A stretch of 64,000 nucleotides of DNA, from the NCBI RefSeq assembly GCF_013359755.1, contig NZ_JABMCJ010000072.1, positions 1 to 64,000 on the forward strand, written 5' to 3'. This DNA is from Tardiphaga robiniae (GTDB taxonomy: Bacteria > Pseudomonadota > Alphaproteobacteria > Rhizobiales > Xanthobacteraceae). Position numbers and translations under genes: made by a program. Below, piece after piece: positions 43,951 through 52,275 of this stretch. The notes under the pieces were generated by a model. That model did no database searches. It had not been told where the DNA came from and saw only the letters and a list, made by a program, of their open reading frames with translations. Numbering within the stretch: the stretch's first letter is position 1; every line of letters begins with the position of its first letter.

Positions 43951-44841
43951 TCACTTGATGGGAGGATGCGGGAGCACGGCTTCGCCGGGCTCCATGACGA
44001 ATGTGTAGTTGAGGCTGAACCATTCGCCAGCGACATCCGGCGCTGGCGACGCGCCTTCGCCCTTGCGGAAATCGCCAATCAGCGCACGCGTCACGCCGAA
44101 TACGACGTCGCTCTCCAGATGTTCGTCGTCATCGACAAAGATCTGCGTGATCAGCGTCTTGAAGCCTGGCTTGAAGGCAAGCACATGCAGATGCGCCGGC
44201 CGGAACGGATGCCGGCGCTGCGCGGCCAGCATCTCCCCGGTCGGACCATGGGTCGGCACCGGATAGCCAGCAGGCTTGACCGAGCGGAACGCGAAGCGGC
44301 CGTTCGCATCGGTCTCAAACACGCCCCGCAAATTCATGTCAGCCTGACCCGCGTCCTGGTTTTCGTACATTCCCGACGGCGAGGCCTGCCAGACATCAAC
44401 GCTGACACCCGAGAGCGGCGCTCCCAGTGCGTCGGTGATGCGGCAATCGACGAACAGTGGCGCACCGGGCGTCGGCGAACGCAAGATCGAGGCACCATTC
44501 TCCACACGCGGAGCGTTCGCCCGCCAGAACGGCCCGAGCAAAGCTGCGGCGGTCTCGCTCGCTCCGTCCTGACCGTTGTTCAACAGGCAGACCAATGTTG
44601 AGAGCCCGACTGCATCGCTGAACAACACGCCCTCGTTATGGCTGTCGTTCGTGGTCTGGCCGATCCGGTTGAGGAAATCGATGGCGAATTCGAACTCCGC
44701 CTCGGTCAGCCGGACCTCGCGGGCAAATTCGTGCAGATGACGAACGAAAGCGGCCATGACCGTGCGCAACCGCTCGTTCGGCGCACCGCTCATCGCGGCA
44801 AGCACAACGTCGGTCACATCCTCCTGACGCGTGATGATCAT
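43951..44841 (-). CDS. Intradiol ring-cleavage dioxygenase, hydroxyquinol 1,2-dioxygenase-like (module C)
   Basis: This 296-aa enzyme is a diverged paralogue of the module A dioxygenase. Predicted iron ligands are Tyr159 (SGMYENQ), Tyr193 (AGYPVPTHGP), His217 and His219 (RPAHLHV). The helical N-terminal domain is present (EFEFAIDFLNRIGQ). Changes around the pocket (QASPSGMYE in place of HSDDDGYYD) suggest a different ring substrate. It heads module C under the 39-bp dyad bound by the divergent LacI regulator. Confidence 0.9.
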   Translation of the reverse strand: MIITRQEDVTDVVLAAMSGAPNERLRTVMAAFVRHLHEFAREVRLTEAEFEFAIDFLNRIGQTTNDSHNEGVLFSDAVGLSTLVCLLNNGQDGASETAAALLGPFWRANAPRVENGASILRSPTPGAPLFVDCRITDALGAPLSGVSVDVWQASPSGMYENQDAGQADMNLRGVFETDANGRFAFRSVKPAGYPVPTHGPTGEMLAAQRRHPFRPAHLHVLAFKPGFKTLITQIFVDDDEHLESDVVFGVTRALIGDFRKGEGASPAPDVAGEWFSLNYTFVMEPGEAVLPHPPIK

Positions 44842-44879
44842 CGACACTCCCTCATATTGCGATTTTTCGGTTATCATGC

Positions 44880-44918
44880 TGCGCAATCGATTGCACATCT
44901 AGTGCAATCGATTGCGCA
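44880..44918. promoter_or_regulatory. 39-bp dyad with two GCAATCGATTGC operators (module C)
   Basis: TGCGCAATCGATTGCAC (44880-44896) and GTGCAATCGATTGCGCA (44902-44918) are exact inverted 17-mers separated by ATCTA. Each contains the 12-bp palindrome GCAATCGATTGC (44883-44894 and 44904-44915), 21 bp centre to centre, two helical turns. This is the form expected of adjacent LacI-family operators. Confidence 0.8.
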
Positions 44919-44956
44919 AGTCAACCGCACCAGCTAGCTTGGAGATCGTGGCAGGG

Positions 44957-45976
44957 ATGACGACAATCAAAGACGTGGCGCGCGAGGTGGGAGTGCACCC
45001 CTCCACCGTGTCGCGCGCGCTCGACCCAGCCCGCCGCGGACGAATCGGCGAGCCGGTCGTGCGCCGGATTCTGGAAGCAGCGGAGCGGCTGGGTTACCGC
45101 CCGGACACGGTGGCCGCGAGTCTGCGCAGTGGCCGTTCGAACATGGTCGGCATCATCGTCCCGGACATCGCGAACCCCGTCTTCTCGCCGATCATCGGCG
45201 GCCTCGAAGACGTGCTATCGGCGCGCGGCTACGCGCTGATTGTCGCCGACCCGCAACCGCAACGGACGGGCACCGACGACATCGTTCAACGGCTCGTGGC
45301 GCGCCGCGTGGATGGCCTCGTGCTGGCGAATGTCGCGCTCAAGGATAATTCGATCGAGCGTTGTCTGAGTTGGAAAGTCCCTGTCGTGCTTGTCAATCGC
45401 GCGGAGGCTGAGGCGCGTGTGCCTTCGGTGGTCTCGGACGATGTGGCCGGCATGCGGCTCGCGGTTGCGCATCTTCTCGAACTTGGGCATCGCCACATCC
45501 TCCACCTCGCCGGCCCGCAAATGCTATCGACCGGCTCGCTCCGCCGCCGCGGTTTCGTGGAGGCAATGCACGAAGCGGGTTTCGCGCCGGCCGACAATGA
45601 TATCGAAGAAGCTGAAGCATTCACGCGCGAGGCAGGGCGCGCTGCCGCACTCAGACTGCTCGCACGACAGCCTGAGGCCACCGCCATCGTCGCAGCCAAC
45701 GATCTCCTCGCGCTCGGCATCTATGAAGCGTTGCGCGAAACGGGCCGGCGATGTCCGGAAGATCTGTCAGTGATCGGTCACAACGACATGCCGCTGGTGG
45801 ATCTGGTGGATCCGCCGCTGTCCACGATCCGCATCAGCCACCGCGAGATGGGTGAACAGACCGGCCAGCTCCTGCTCGACCTGATCGAAGGTGTCCGCGG
45901 CGATGCGCGTTATGTCGTCACAGCGCCCCTGCTCATCGTGCGCCGCTCGACACAGCCACCAAGGATCTCGCGATAA
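44957..45976 (+). CDS. LacI-family transcriptional regulator (module C)
   Basis: The 339-aa protein begins MTTIKDVAREVGVHPSTVSRAL, the typical LacI HTH, with hinge helix PDTVAASLRSGRSNMVGIIVPD and effector domain ending IVRRSTQP. Its divergent position and the palindromic double operator suggest repression of module C. The open frame continues upstream to 44912, but that start lies inside the operator, so the ATG at 44957 is preferred. Confidence 0.94.
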   Translation: MTTIKDVAREVGVHPSTVSRALDPARRGRIGEPVVRRILEAAERLGYRPDTVAASLRSGRSNMVGIIVPDIANPVFSPIIGGLEDVLSARGYALIVADPQPQRTGTDDIVQRLVARRVDGLVLANVALKDNSIERCLSWKVPVVLVNRAEAEARVPSVVSDDVAGMRLAVAHLLELGHRHILHLAGPQMLSTGSLRRRGFVEAMHEAGFAPADNDIEEAEAFTREAGRAAALRLLARQPEATAIVAANDLLALGIYEALRETGRRCPEDLSVIGHNDMPLVDLVDPPLSTIRISHREMGEQTGQLLLDLIEGVRGDARYVVTAPLLIVRRSTQPPRISR

Positions 45977-46263
45977 GCCAGCGTTGGATCTGATTAATTG
46001 AGCCAGCGTGATTCTGGTTTGCGCCCCTTCGCTTTGAACAAGGGCGGACTCGCATACCGGCAAACGCCCCCGACGTTCCTTATCAATTCGGCCAAATCCA
46101 GAAGCGACTACCAAACGATAACAAGCGAGTGATCAGACCGGAGCGAGTTGCATGACAGATCTGACGTCATATGGGATGCATTGAACATTCATGTGCAGTA
46201 ATTCGGCGCTATTCCACATTCCATATAATGAAGCTGGGCGGTTCCCACGCTAGGGAACCCAAG
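45977..46263. other. Intergenic region downstream of the module C regulator
   Basis: About 290 bases with lower GC than the surroundings. No gene, stem-loop terminator or repeat stands out. Confidence 0.4.
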
Positions 46264-46437
46264 ATGCATGATGTTTCTCGCCGCGCTCAACTTATTCTGT
46301 TGAAAAACGATCTGCACATCATGCGAGGCCGGGCCCAACGCCTGGATCTAAGCGATGTAGCCTTGTTGATCTCGCAAGCTGTTCAGCTGCTCTCCGATCA
46401 GCCGGAAGTTTCTAAATCTGACCAGCCCCGCGCCTAA
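46264..46437 (+). CDS. Small hypothetical protein
   Basis: A 57-aa frame from the ATG at 46264 encodes a soluble, mostly helical peptide (LILLKNDLHIMRGRAQRLDLSDVALLISQAVQLL). AGGGAACCC precedes the ATG. A longer form can start at 46228. I do not recognise a family; frame composition is plausible but not decisive. Confidence 0.35.
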   Translation: MHDVSRRAQLILLKNDLHIMRGRAQRLDLSDVALLISQAVQLLSDQPEVSKSDQPRA

Positions 46438-46529
46438 CTGCATTGTTTGTCATCGGTGCGCTCGGTCGCCAGGACAAACATACCGACAGCCGCTGCGGTC
46501 ACCAAAAACGGCATAATGATAAGGGCCAT
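46434..46529 (-). CDS. 31-aa small membrane protein
   Basis: From the ATG at 46529 a 31-residue peptide is encoded with one hydrophobic segment (ALIIMPFLVTAAAVGMFVLA) followed by a short charged tail TERTDDKQCS. A near-perfect ribosome site AAGGAGG lies 8 bases upstream, far better than for most neighbouring genes, which supports translation. It would be a single-pass inner-membrane peptide. Function unknown. Confidence 0.55.
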   Translation of the reverse strand: MALIIMPFLVTAAAVGMFVLATERTDDKQCS

Positions 46530-46788
46530 TGACGCCTCCTTGTCGAAGTTGATCTTCGAACATGGCACAGCATCTCTTATGCGGCTCTTCGCTTCCCTAA
46601 AGCGGATGGTGAACAGAATCATACGGAGAGATTTGGTTGAGAAATGCCAAATTCATGAACGATAAAGTATGCGATCCCCGCAACGTCCAGCGCGCCAAAT
46701 GTCCGCTTTGCGCCAAAAGCGGTAACCCATCACGTCGACTTTGTGTCAGAAGCGGGCATTCGCCAGCAGGGTTCCCCCAAAGCAGAGC
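46530..46788. other. Intergenic region downstream of module D
   Basis: About 260 bases between the small membrane-protein gene and the module D hairpin. Short frames here have no conserved features. A TTTGCGCCAAAAGC stretch near 46707 is locally self-complementary, but I draw no conclusion from it. Confidence 0.35.
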
Positions 46789-46816
46789 AGGCGGACATCT
46801 CTTGCACTGTCCGCCT
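46789..46816 (-). terminator. Hairpin after the module D operon
   Basis: A 9-bp stem AGGCGGACA/TGTCCGCCT closes a 10-base loop just past the module D BKACE stop. There is no T-run on the minus strand, so it is a weak or Rho-assisted terminator at best. Confidence 0.4.
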
Positions 46817-46830
46817 CCTCCAGGGATAGC

Positions 46831-47754
46831 TTAGACCTCCAGCTTGTCTCCACCCTTCAGATCAAGCATCTCGCGCGCTTCATCCGGGGTCGCGATCTCA
46901 AGACCCAAGCCTTCGACGATTTTGCGCGCGAGCGTGACCTGCTCGGCATTCGAGGAGGCCATGCGACCTGGCGCCGCCCACAGCGAGTCTTCCAGACCGA
47001 CGCGGATATTGCCACCCATGGCCGCGGCCATCGCCGCGATCGGCAGCTGATTGCGACCGGCGCCGAGCACCGACCAGACATACTTGTCGCCGAACAACCG
47101 ATCCGCCGTGCGCTTCATGTGCAGCACATCTTCGGGATGTGCACCTGTACCGCCCTGCAAACCGAACACCGTCTGGATGAACAGCGGCGGCTTCACCAGC
47201 CCCTGTTCGAGGAAGTAGGCGAGATTATAGAGGTGCGCCGTGTCGTAGCATTCGAACTCGAAGCGTGTACCCGTCTCGGCCAGTGTCTTCAGCACATACT
47301 CAATGTCCTGGAATGTGTTGCGGAACACAATGTCCTTGTTCTGCAGGTGCTTCAATTCCCAATCATGTTCGAACTTCTTGAAGCGGTTCAGCATCCCGAA
47401 GAATCCGAAATTCATTGAGCCCATGTTGAGCGAGGCGACTTCCGGCTTGTAGACCGCGGCAGGCCGTACGCGTTCATCCACCGTCATGGTGGGCGCACCA
47501 CCGGTAGTCAGGTTGATCACCGCATTGGTGCGCTGCTTGATGATCTTCAGGAATGGCGCAAAGGCTTCGGGACTTTGATCGGGTTGCCCGGTCTTCGGGT
47601 TGCGCGCATGCAGATGCACAATGGCGGCGCCGGCTTCCGCCGCATCGACGGCAGCGTCGGCGATTTCTTGCGGCGTTACCGGCAATGCTTTGGACATCGA
47701 GGGCGTATGAATCGCGCCCGTCACGGCGCAGGTGATGATGACTTTGCGGCTCAT
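46831..47754 (-). CDS. Beta-keto acid cleavage enzyme (BKACE, DUF849), module D
   Basis: The 307-aa protein is a second BKACE, with VIITCAVTGAIHTP, the Zn-binding HLHARNPKTG (His-x-His) and ARKIVEGLGLEIATPDEAREML at the end. It differs from the module C copy in the active-site loops (ASLNMGSMNFGFFG rather than CTLDLNTMNSGG), so a different keto acid is likely. It is the last gene of module D, after a beta-hydroxyacyl dehydrogenase-like protein that could produce its keto acid. Confidence 0.92.
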   Translation of the reverse strand: MSRKVIITCAVTGAIHTPSMSKALPVTPQEIADAAVDAAEAGAAIVHLHARNPKTGQPDQSPEAFAPFLKIIKQRTNAVINLTTGGAPTMTVDERVRPAAVYKPEVASLNMGSMNFGFFGMLNRFKKFEHDWELKHLQNKDIVFRNTFQDIEYVLKTLAETGTRFEFECYDTAHLYNLAYFLEQGLVKPPLFIQTVFGLQGGTGAHPEDVLHMKRTADRLFGDKYVWSVLGAGRNQLPIAAMAAAMGGNIRVGLEDSLWAAPGRMASSNAEQVTLARKIVEGLGLEIATPDEAREMLDLKGGDKLEV

Positions 47755-47789
47755 GTCAGTCTCCGTCTTACTGTTAAGAGATGGTGTAG

Positions 47790-48737
47790 TCAGGATTTGG
47801 GACGCTGCGTGGCCTTGTGAGCCGCCAGCGCTGCGAGGCGTTCGTTGCGTTGTTGTGTCAGTGCGGCAATCCGATCGGGCGACGGCTGATGCGGCCAGGC
47901 CGCTATCACCCGGTCGACATTCGGGCTTTGATAAACCTCGGGCCCTGCCGATGCAGCGGCCAGCTCCTTGTAGAAACCGGTGTAGCGCGCGCAGTAATCC
48001 GGGATGCCGCCGGGCGCATTGAGCTCGATGGTCTCCAGCGGGCCCAGAAACGACCAGCGCAGACCGAGACCGTCCTTCACAGTGTGATCGAGATCCTCCG
48101 CGGAGACATAGCCTTCGCCGACCAGACGGAACGCTTCCGCCAGCAAGGCGCCCTGCAGCCGATTGAGGATAAAACCGTTGATCTCGCGGTTGACGGTCAC
48201 GGGGACCTGCCCAATCTCGCGATAGATCTCACGCGCGCGGTCGATAGTCTCCTGCGAGGTCCAGGATGCGCCGCATAGTTCGACCAGCGGCACCAGATGC
48301 GGCGGGTTGACGGGATGACCGACGAGGCAGCGCGCCCGCCCCGGAAGCGCTTCCGTGAAGCGAGAGGCGACGATGGCCGAGGTGGATGATGCGAGCAGTG
48401 CATCTGGAGGCGCAAGACGATCCAGCTCGGAAAAGATGGCGATCTTCTGATCGACGTTCTCCGGGCCATTCTCCTGTACGAAGGAAACGTTCTTCACCGC
48501 ATCGGCCAGACTTTCCGCTATCGAGATGCGCGCGGCGGCGCCGTCGGGGTCATTGGCAAGTCCGTGGCGGGCGAGCGCATGCAGTTCATCGCGAATAAGC
48601 CCGGGCGCAGCATCCAGCGTCGGGCGATGCGGATCTGTCAGCCGCACGGTCCATCCAGCGCGCGCGAAAATCGCGGCCCAGGCGCGTCCGATCAAGCCAA
48701 CGCCGACGATCGCTACATGTCGATTGTTCAGTGTCAT
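47790..48737 (-). CDS. 3-hydroxyacyl-CoA dehydrogenase-family protein (L-carnitine/L-gulonate dehydrogenase-like)
   Basis: The 315-aa protein has the NAD motif VGVGLIGRAWAAIFARAGW and the two-domain HAD fold with HPVNPPHLVPLVE and NREINGFILNRLQGALLAEAFRLV. The form HPVNPPHLVPLVE is shared with L-carnitine dehydrogenases and lambda-crystallin/L-gulonate dehydrogenases, which oxidise free beta-hydroxy acids rather than CoA esters. Coupled to a BKACE gene, the pair would oxidise a beta-hydroxy acid and split the resulting beta-keto acid, as in aerobic carnitine breakdown. Confidence 0.88.
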   Translation of the reverse strand: MTLNNRHVAIVGVGLIGRAWAAIFARAGWTVRLTDPHRPTLDAAPGLIRDELHALARHGLANDPDGAAARISIAESLADAVKNVSFVQENGPENVDQKIAIFSELDRLAPPDALLASSTSAIVASRFTEALPGRARCLVGHPVNPPHLVPLVELCGASWTSQETIDRAREIYREIGQVPVTVNREINGFILNRLQGALLAEAFRLVGEGYVSAEDLDHTVKDGLGLRWSFLGPLETIELNAPGGIPDYCARYTGFYKELAAASAGPEVYQSPNVDRVIAAWPHQPSPDRIAALTQQRNERLAALAAHKATQRPKS

Positions 48738-48745
48738 TGATGTTC

Positions 48746-51271
48746 TCACAGCCACAGCACCTTGCGGCGCAGATCGAGATCGTCACGCAGGGCCTTCGAC
48801 GGCCCCTGATGAATGACCTTGCCCCGTTCCAGCGCCACCGTCGAATCGGACAAAGCCAAAGCCAGATCGAGATTATGGTCGACGATGATGATGGCAATTT
48901 CCTTGCGAAGCCGGTCAAAGGTTTCAAACAACTGCTCCACGACCGCGGGCGCCAATCCTTCGAATGGCTCATCCAGCAACAAGACGCGGACGTCGCCCGA
49001 CAACGCGCGCGCCACGGCCACCATCTGCTGCTCGCCGCCTGACAGATAATCGGCGGGACTGTCGAGACGCTCACGAATGCGTGGGAAATAGTCGTAGATG
49101 CGCTCGCGGGTCCAATGCACACCATTGCCAGTCTGCCGCTTGAGACCACCAAGTTCGAGATTTTGCTCGACGGTCATGCCTGCGAACAAGGCGCGTCCCT
49201 GTGGTACGTAGCCGATGCCGAGCCGCGCAGCTTCCGCAGACGACAGGCCGATCAACTCGCTGCCTGCCAGTTGAATAGAGCCATTCGATGCCGGCGCGAT
49301 CCCGATCAACGACTTGAGCAAGGTCGACTTACCCGCGCCATTGCGCCCGAGCAGTGCGATGATCTCGTTCTCGTGCAGGGTAAAATTGACGTCGTTGAGA
49401 ATATGGCTCTTGCCATAGAACGTATCGACATTCTTCACCGTCAGCAGCGGCTTCGCCCCCGCCGCGGTCTCGCGGGGGCGCGCAGCCACAGCCGTCGTGC
49501 CCGACCCGATATAGACTTCCTGCACCTTCGGGCTGGACCGCGCCTCTTCGACGGAGCCATCCAGCAATACGCGTCCCTCATTCATGACGGTGACGTGGTC
49601 GGCCAGCTGGAACACCCGATCGATGTCATGCTCGACCAGCAGGACCGGTAAATCGGTCGAGATGCGCTTGATGATCGCACCGATACGTTCACGTTCGGCA
49701 GCAGCGAGGCCTGCAAGCGGTTCGTCAAGCAACAGGACGCGCGGCGCTGTAGCCAGCGCGACGCCCATATCGAGCAGGCGTTGGCCGCCGTAAGACAGCA
49801 TGCCTGCCTCTGCCTTCTCGATTCCAGCGAGGCCGAGATAGCGGATCACCGCATCGGTCTCCGCGTTGATTGCGCTAATCGATAGCGCGTTGGTCACGGG
49901 ATCGAAGCGCCGCGGATGCCGTGCTTGCACCGCGAGGCGGATATTTTCGCCAACACTGAGCGTGGGAAACAGGTTGGTAATCTGGAACGAACGCCCAATG
50001 CCGGCCCTTGCAATATCTTCCGGTGTATGGCCTGCGATAGGCATGCCCATCAGCGACACGCTTCCCTGATCCGGCTTGTACATACCCGACAGCAAATTGA
50101 ACGCCGTGGTCTTGCCGGCACCGTTCGGGCCGATCAGCGCATGCAGCGTGCGATCGGCGATGGCGATATCGACGCCCTGCACGGCTTTGATGCCACCGAA
50201 ACTTTTCACGATATGGCTGGCAGCGAGTACCGCTCCGTCGACTGACGACTTCGGTCGCAAAAACTCCGGCAGTGGTAGCACTTCGATGCGCCGCGCCGAC
50301 ATTGCCGCGTCTTCTTCCACTTTCTTGCGGAATGGCGCCATCAGCCGCTCGCCCATACCGATTAGGCCGGTAGGCGAGAAGATGATGAAGCCAACGAAAA
50401 CGAGACCGAACCAGAACAACCAGTTCTCGGAATAGATGCCGAGAAACTCACGAAACAGAATGAAAAACAGCGCACCGAGCGCCGGCCCGAGGAAACTGCG
50501 CATGCCGCCGATCACGACCATGGCCAGAAGCTCGCCAGAGAACGCCACCGAAATGGGATCCGCCGACGTCATACGGTTCTTGTAGAGCAGCAGAATGCCG
50601 GCCAGCCCGGTGATGGTAGCCGACAGCACGAAGGCGGCGAGCTTGTAGCGATTGGTGGGATAGCCGAGGAAGCGCGCGCGCTGTTCGTTTTCGCGGATCG
50701 CCACCAGCACCGAACCGACCGTGGAATTGTGGAAGCGCCACAGCAGGATCAGCACGAGAAACGCGATCAGCGCCACGAACCAATAATAGGTCGCACCCGC
50801 ATCGAGGTCGAAGCCAAGCAGTGCCGGCCGGGTGATGCCGCCAAGGCCGTTCTCGCCACCGGTGACGTCAGTCCAGCGGAACGAGACGCTGTAGAGCATG
50901 GCCGCGAGCGCCAGCGTCAGCAGCGAGAAATACACGCCGCGGCGGCGCAGGATCAGGTAGCCGAAGGCAGCCGCCGTGATGGCCACCACGACAAGCGCAA
51001 GCAGCGTCGGCCCGACGAATGAATTCGGCATCCAGTTACGCTGGATCAGCGCTGCAGCATAGGCCGCAAGGCCGAACCAGGCGCCATGACCGAACGAGAC
51101 GAGACCGGTGTGCCCCACCAGGATATTCAGGGCCATGCAGGCCAGTGCAAAGACGACGATCTCCGTCGCCGACGTCACGGTCAATCCGAGCGCCAGCAAG
51201 ATCGGCGGCAGGATGAGCAAGCCGACGCCCGCGATCAGCAATGGAACGGGAAGACGATTCAACATTGGCAT
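48746..51271 (-). CDS. Fused branched-chain-amino-acid-type ABC transporter: LivM permease, LivG and LivF ATPases
   Basis: The 841-aa polypeptide carries three transporter parts that are usually separate. Residues 1-315 are a LivM permease (FGHGAWFGLAAYAAA, about nine helices); a 35-residue linker follows; residues 350-590 are a LivG ATPase with Walker A GPNGAGKT (381-388), signature LSYGGQ (492-497) and Walker B LLLDEP (513-518); residues 605-841 are a LivF ATPase with Walker A GRNGAGKS (642-649) and LSGGEQ. No frameshift or internal ribosome site is seen. With the separate LivH it would make a complete importer, one chain short. The ligand is unknown. Confidence 0.94.
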   Translation of the reverse strand: MPMLNRLPVPLLIAGVGLLILPPILLALGLTVTSATEIVVFALACMALNILVGHTGLVSFGHGAWFGLAAYAAALIQRNWMPNSFVGPTLLALVVVAITAAAFGYLILRRRGVYFSLLTLALAAMLYSVSFRWTDVTGGENGLGGITRPALLGFDLDAGATYYWFVALIAFLVLILLWRFHNSTVGSVLVAIRENEQRARFLGYPTNRYKLAAFVLSATITGLAGILLLYKNRMTSADPISVAFSGELLAMVVIGGMRSFLGPALGALFFILFREFLGIYSENWLFWFGLVFVGFIIFSPTGLIGMGERLMAPFRKKVEEDAAMSARRIEVLPLPEFLRPKSSVDGAVLAASHIVKSFGGIKAVQGVDIAIADRTLHALIGPNGAGKTTAFNLLSGMYKPDQGSVSLMGMPIAGHTPEDIARAGIGRSFQITNLFPTLSVGENIRLAVQARHPRRFDPVTNALSISAINAETDAVIRYLGLAGIEKAEAGMLSYGGQRLLDMGVALATAPRVLLLDEPLAGLAAAERERIGAIIKRISTDLPVLLVEHDIDRVFQLADHVTVMNEGRVLLDGSVEEARSSPKVQEVYIGSGTTAVAARPRETAAGAKPLLTVKNVDTFYGKSHILNDVNFTLHENEIIALLGRNGAGKSTLLKSLIGIAPASNGSIQLAGSELIGLSSAEAARLGIGYVPQGRALFAGMTVEQNLELGGLKRQTGNGVHWTRERIYDYFPRIRERLDSPADYLSGGEQQMVAVARALSGDVRVLLLDEPFEGLAPAVVEQLFETFDRLRKEIAIIIVDHNLDLALALSDSTVALERGKVIHQGPSKALRDDLDLRRKVLWL

Positions 51272-51275
51272 CGCC

Positions 51276-52154
51276 TTACTCGAACCGCATGATGCGTTCG
51301 CCGAACAAGCCGCGCGGCCGGAACAGCAGCACCAGAAGCATCAACAAATAGATCGCCGCCGTGGACGCCGCCGAATAGCCGATGCCGACCATGACGCCCT
51401 TGACCAATCCGACCAGCAGCGCAGCGATCACCACGCCCCAGAACGAGCCGAGGCCACCGATCACGACCACCACGAAGGCGGGCGTGATGATCTCCTGTCC
51501 CATCGCCGGATGGATCGAATAGATCGGCGCCAGCAACACGCCCGCGAGTCCCGCCAGACCAATACCCAGGGCTGCGACGACCGACATATAGGGCTGCAGC
51601 GAGATACCGAGCGCTCCGACCATGTCCGGATTTTGCACGCCGGCCCGGACCACACGGCCGAATGAGGTCTTCTGCAGCAGCACCCAGAGCCCGACCACAC
51701 AGGCCACGGCAATACCGAGCAACACCACGCGATAGAACGAATAGATGAAGCTTCCGATCGCGACCTGACCGCGCAGCGCTGGCGGGATCGAATACGACAA
51801 AGGCGGCGCGCCGAAGATCATACGCAAGGCCTGCTCGGCGACCATCGCGAGCCCGAAAGTCAGTAGCAGCGAGAGAATGGGATCTGACCGATAGAAGCGC
51901 CGGAACAACGTCCGCTCGATGACAACGCCGAGCAACGCAACGACAACGGGGGCCACGACGAATGCACCACCGAAGCCGAGATAGGGCGAAATGACAAGGG
52001 TAAGATAGGCGCCAATCGCATAGAACGCGCCATGCGCGAGATTCACGATGCCGCCGAGCGAAAAGATCAGCGACAGGCCGAGCGCAATCAGAAGATAATA
52101 GACACCATCAAGCAGTCCGTTGAGGATCTGCTGGGTGAGCAACATGGCGGACAT
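51276..52154 (-). CDS. livH: LivH-type ABC transporter permease
   Basis: The 292-aa membrane protein is the LivH partner: LGLSLIFSLGGIVNLAHGAFYAIGAYL, a middle loop with TFGLAMVAEQALRMIFG, and GGLGSFWGVVIAALLVGLVKGV. The ATG at 52154 gives the family length; the longer open frame runs through a hairpin and is not expected to be translated. It sits four bases upstream of the permease-ATPase fusion. Confidence 0.94.
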   Translation of the reverse strand: MSAMLLTQQILNGLLDGVYYLLIALGLSLIFSLGGIVNLAHGAFYAIGAYLTLVISPYLGFGGAFVVAPVVVALLGVVIERTLFRRFYRSDPILSLLLTFGLAMVAEQALRMIFGAPPLSYSIPPALRGQVAIGSFIYSFYRVVLLGIAVACVVGLWVLLQKTSFGRVVRAGVQNPDMVGALGISLQPYMSVVAALGIGLAGLAGVLLAPIYSIHPAMGQEIITPAFVVVVIGGLGSFWGVVIAALLVGLVKGVMVGIGYSAASTAAIYLLMLLVLLFRPRGLFGERIMRFE

Positions 52155-52233
52155 GATATGGGCTCCGCAGTCGCGCGCTGATGCGCATCTGACAGGGGTC
52201 GGAAGGACGAGACGAAAGCAACTTCGCGAGCAG

Positions 52234-52271
52234 AATGTCGGCGTCTCGCCCGAAGGCGAAACGCCGACATT
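52234..52271 (-). terminator. Stem-loop between the binding protein and permease genes
   Basis: AATGTCGGCG and CGCCGACATT close a long stem with a second inner stem TCGCC/GGCGA in the 121-base gap. Such intercistronic hairpins commonly give higher expression of the binding protein than of the membrane genes (inference). Confidence 0.65.
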
Positions 52272-52275
52272 GTTG

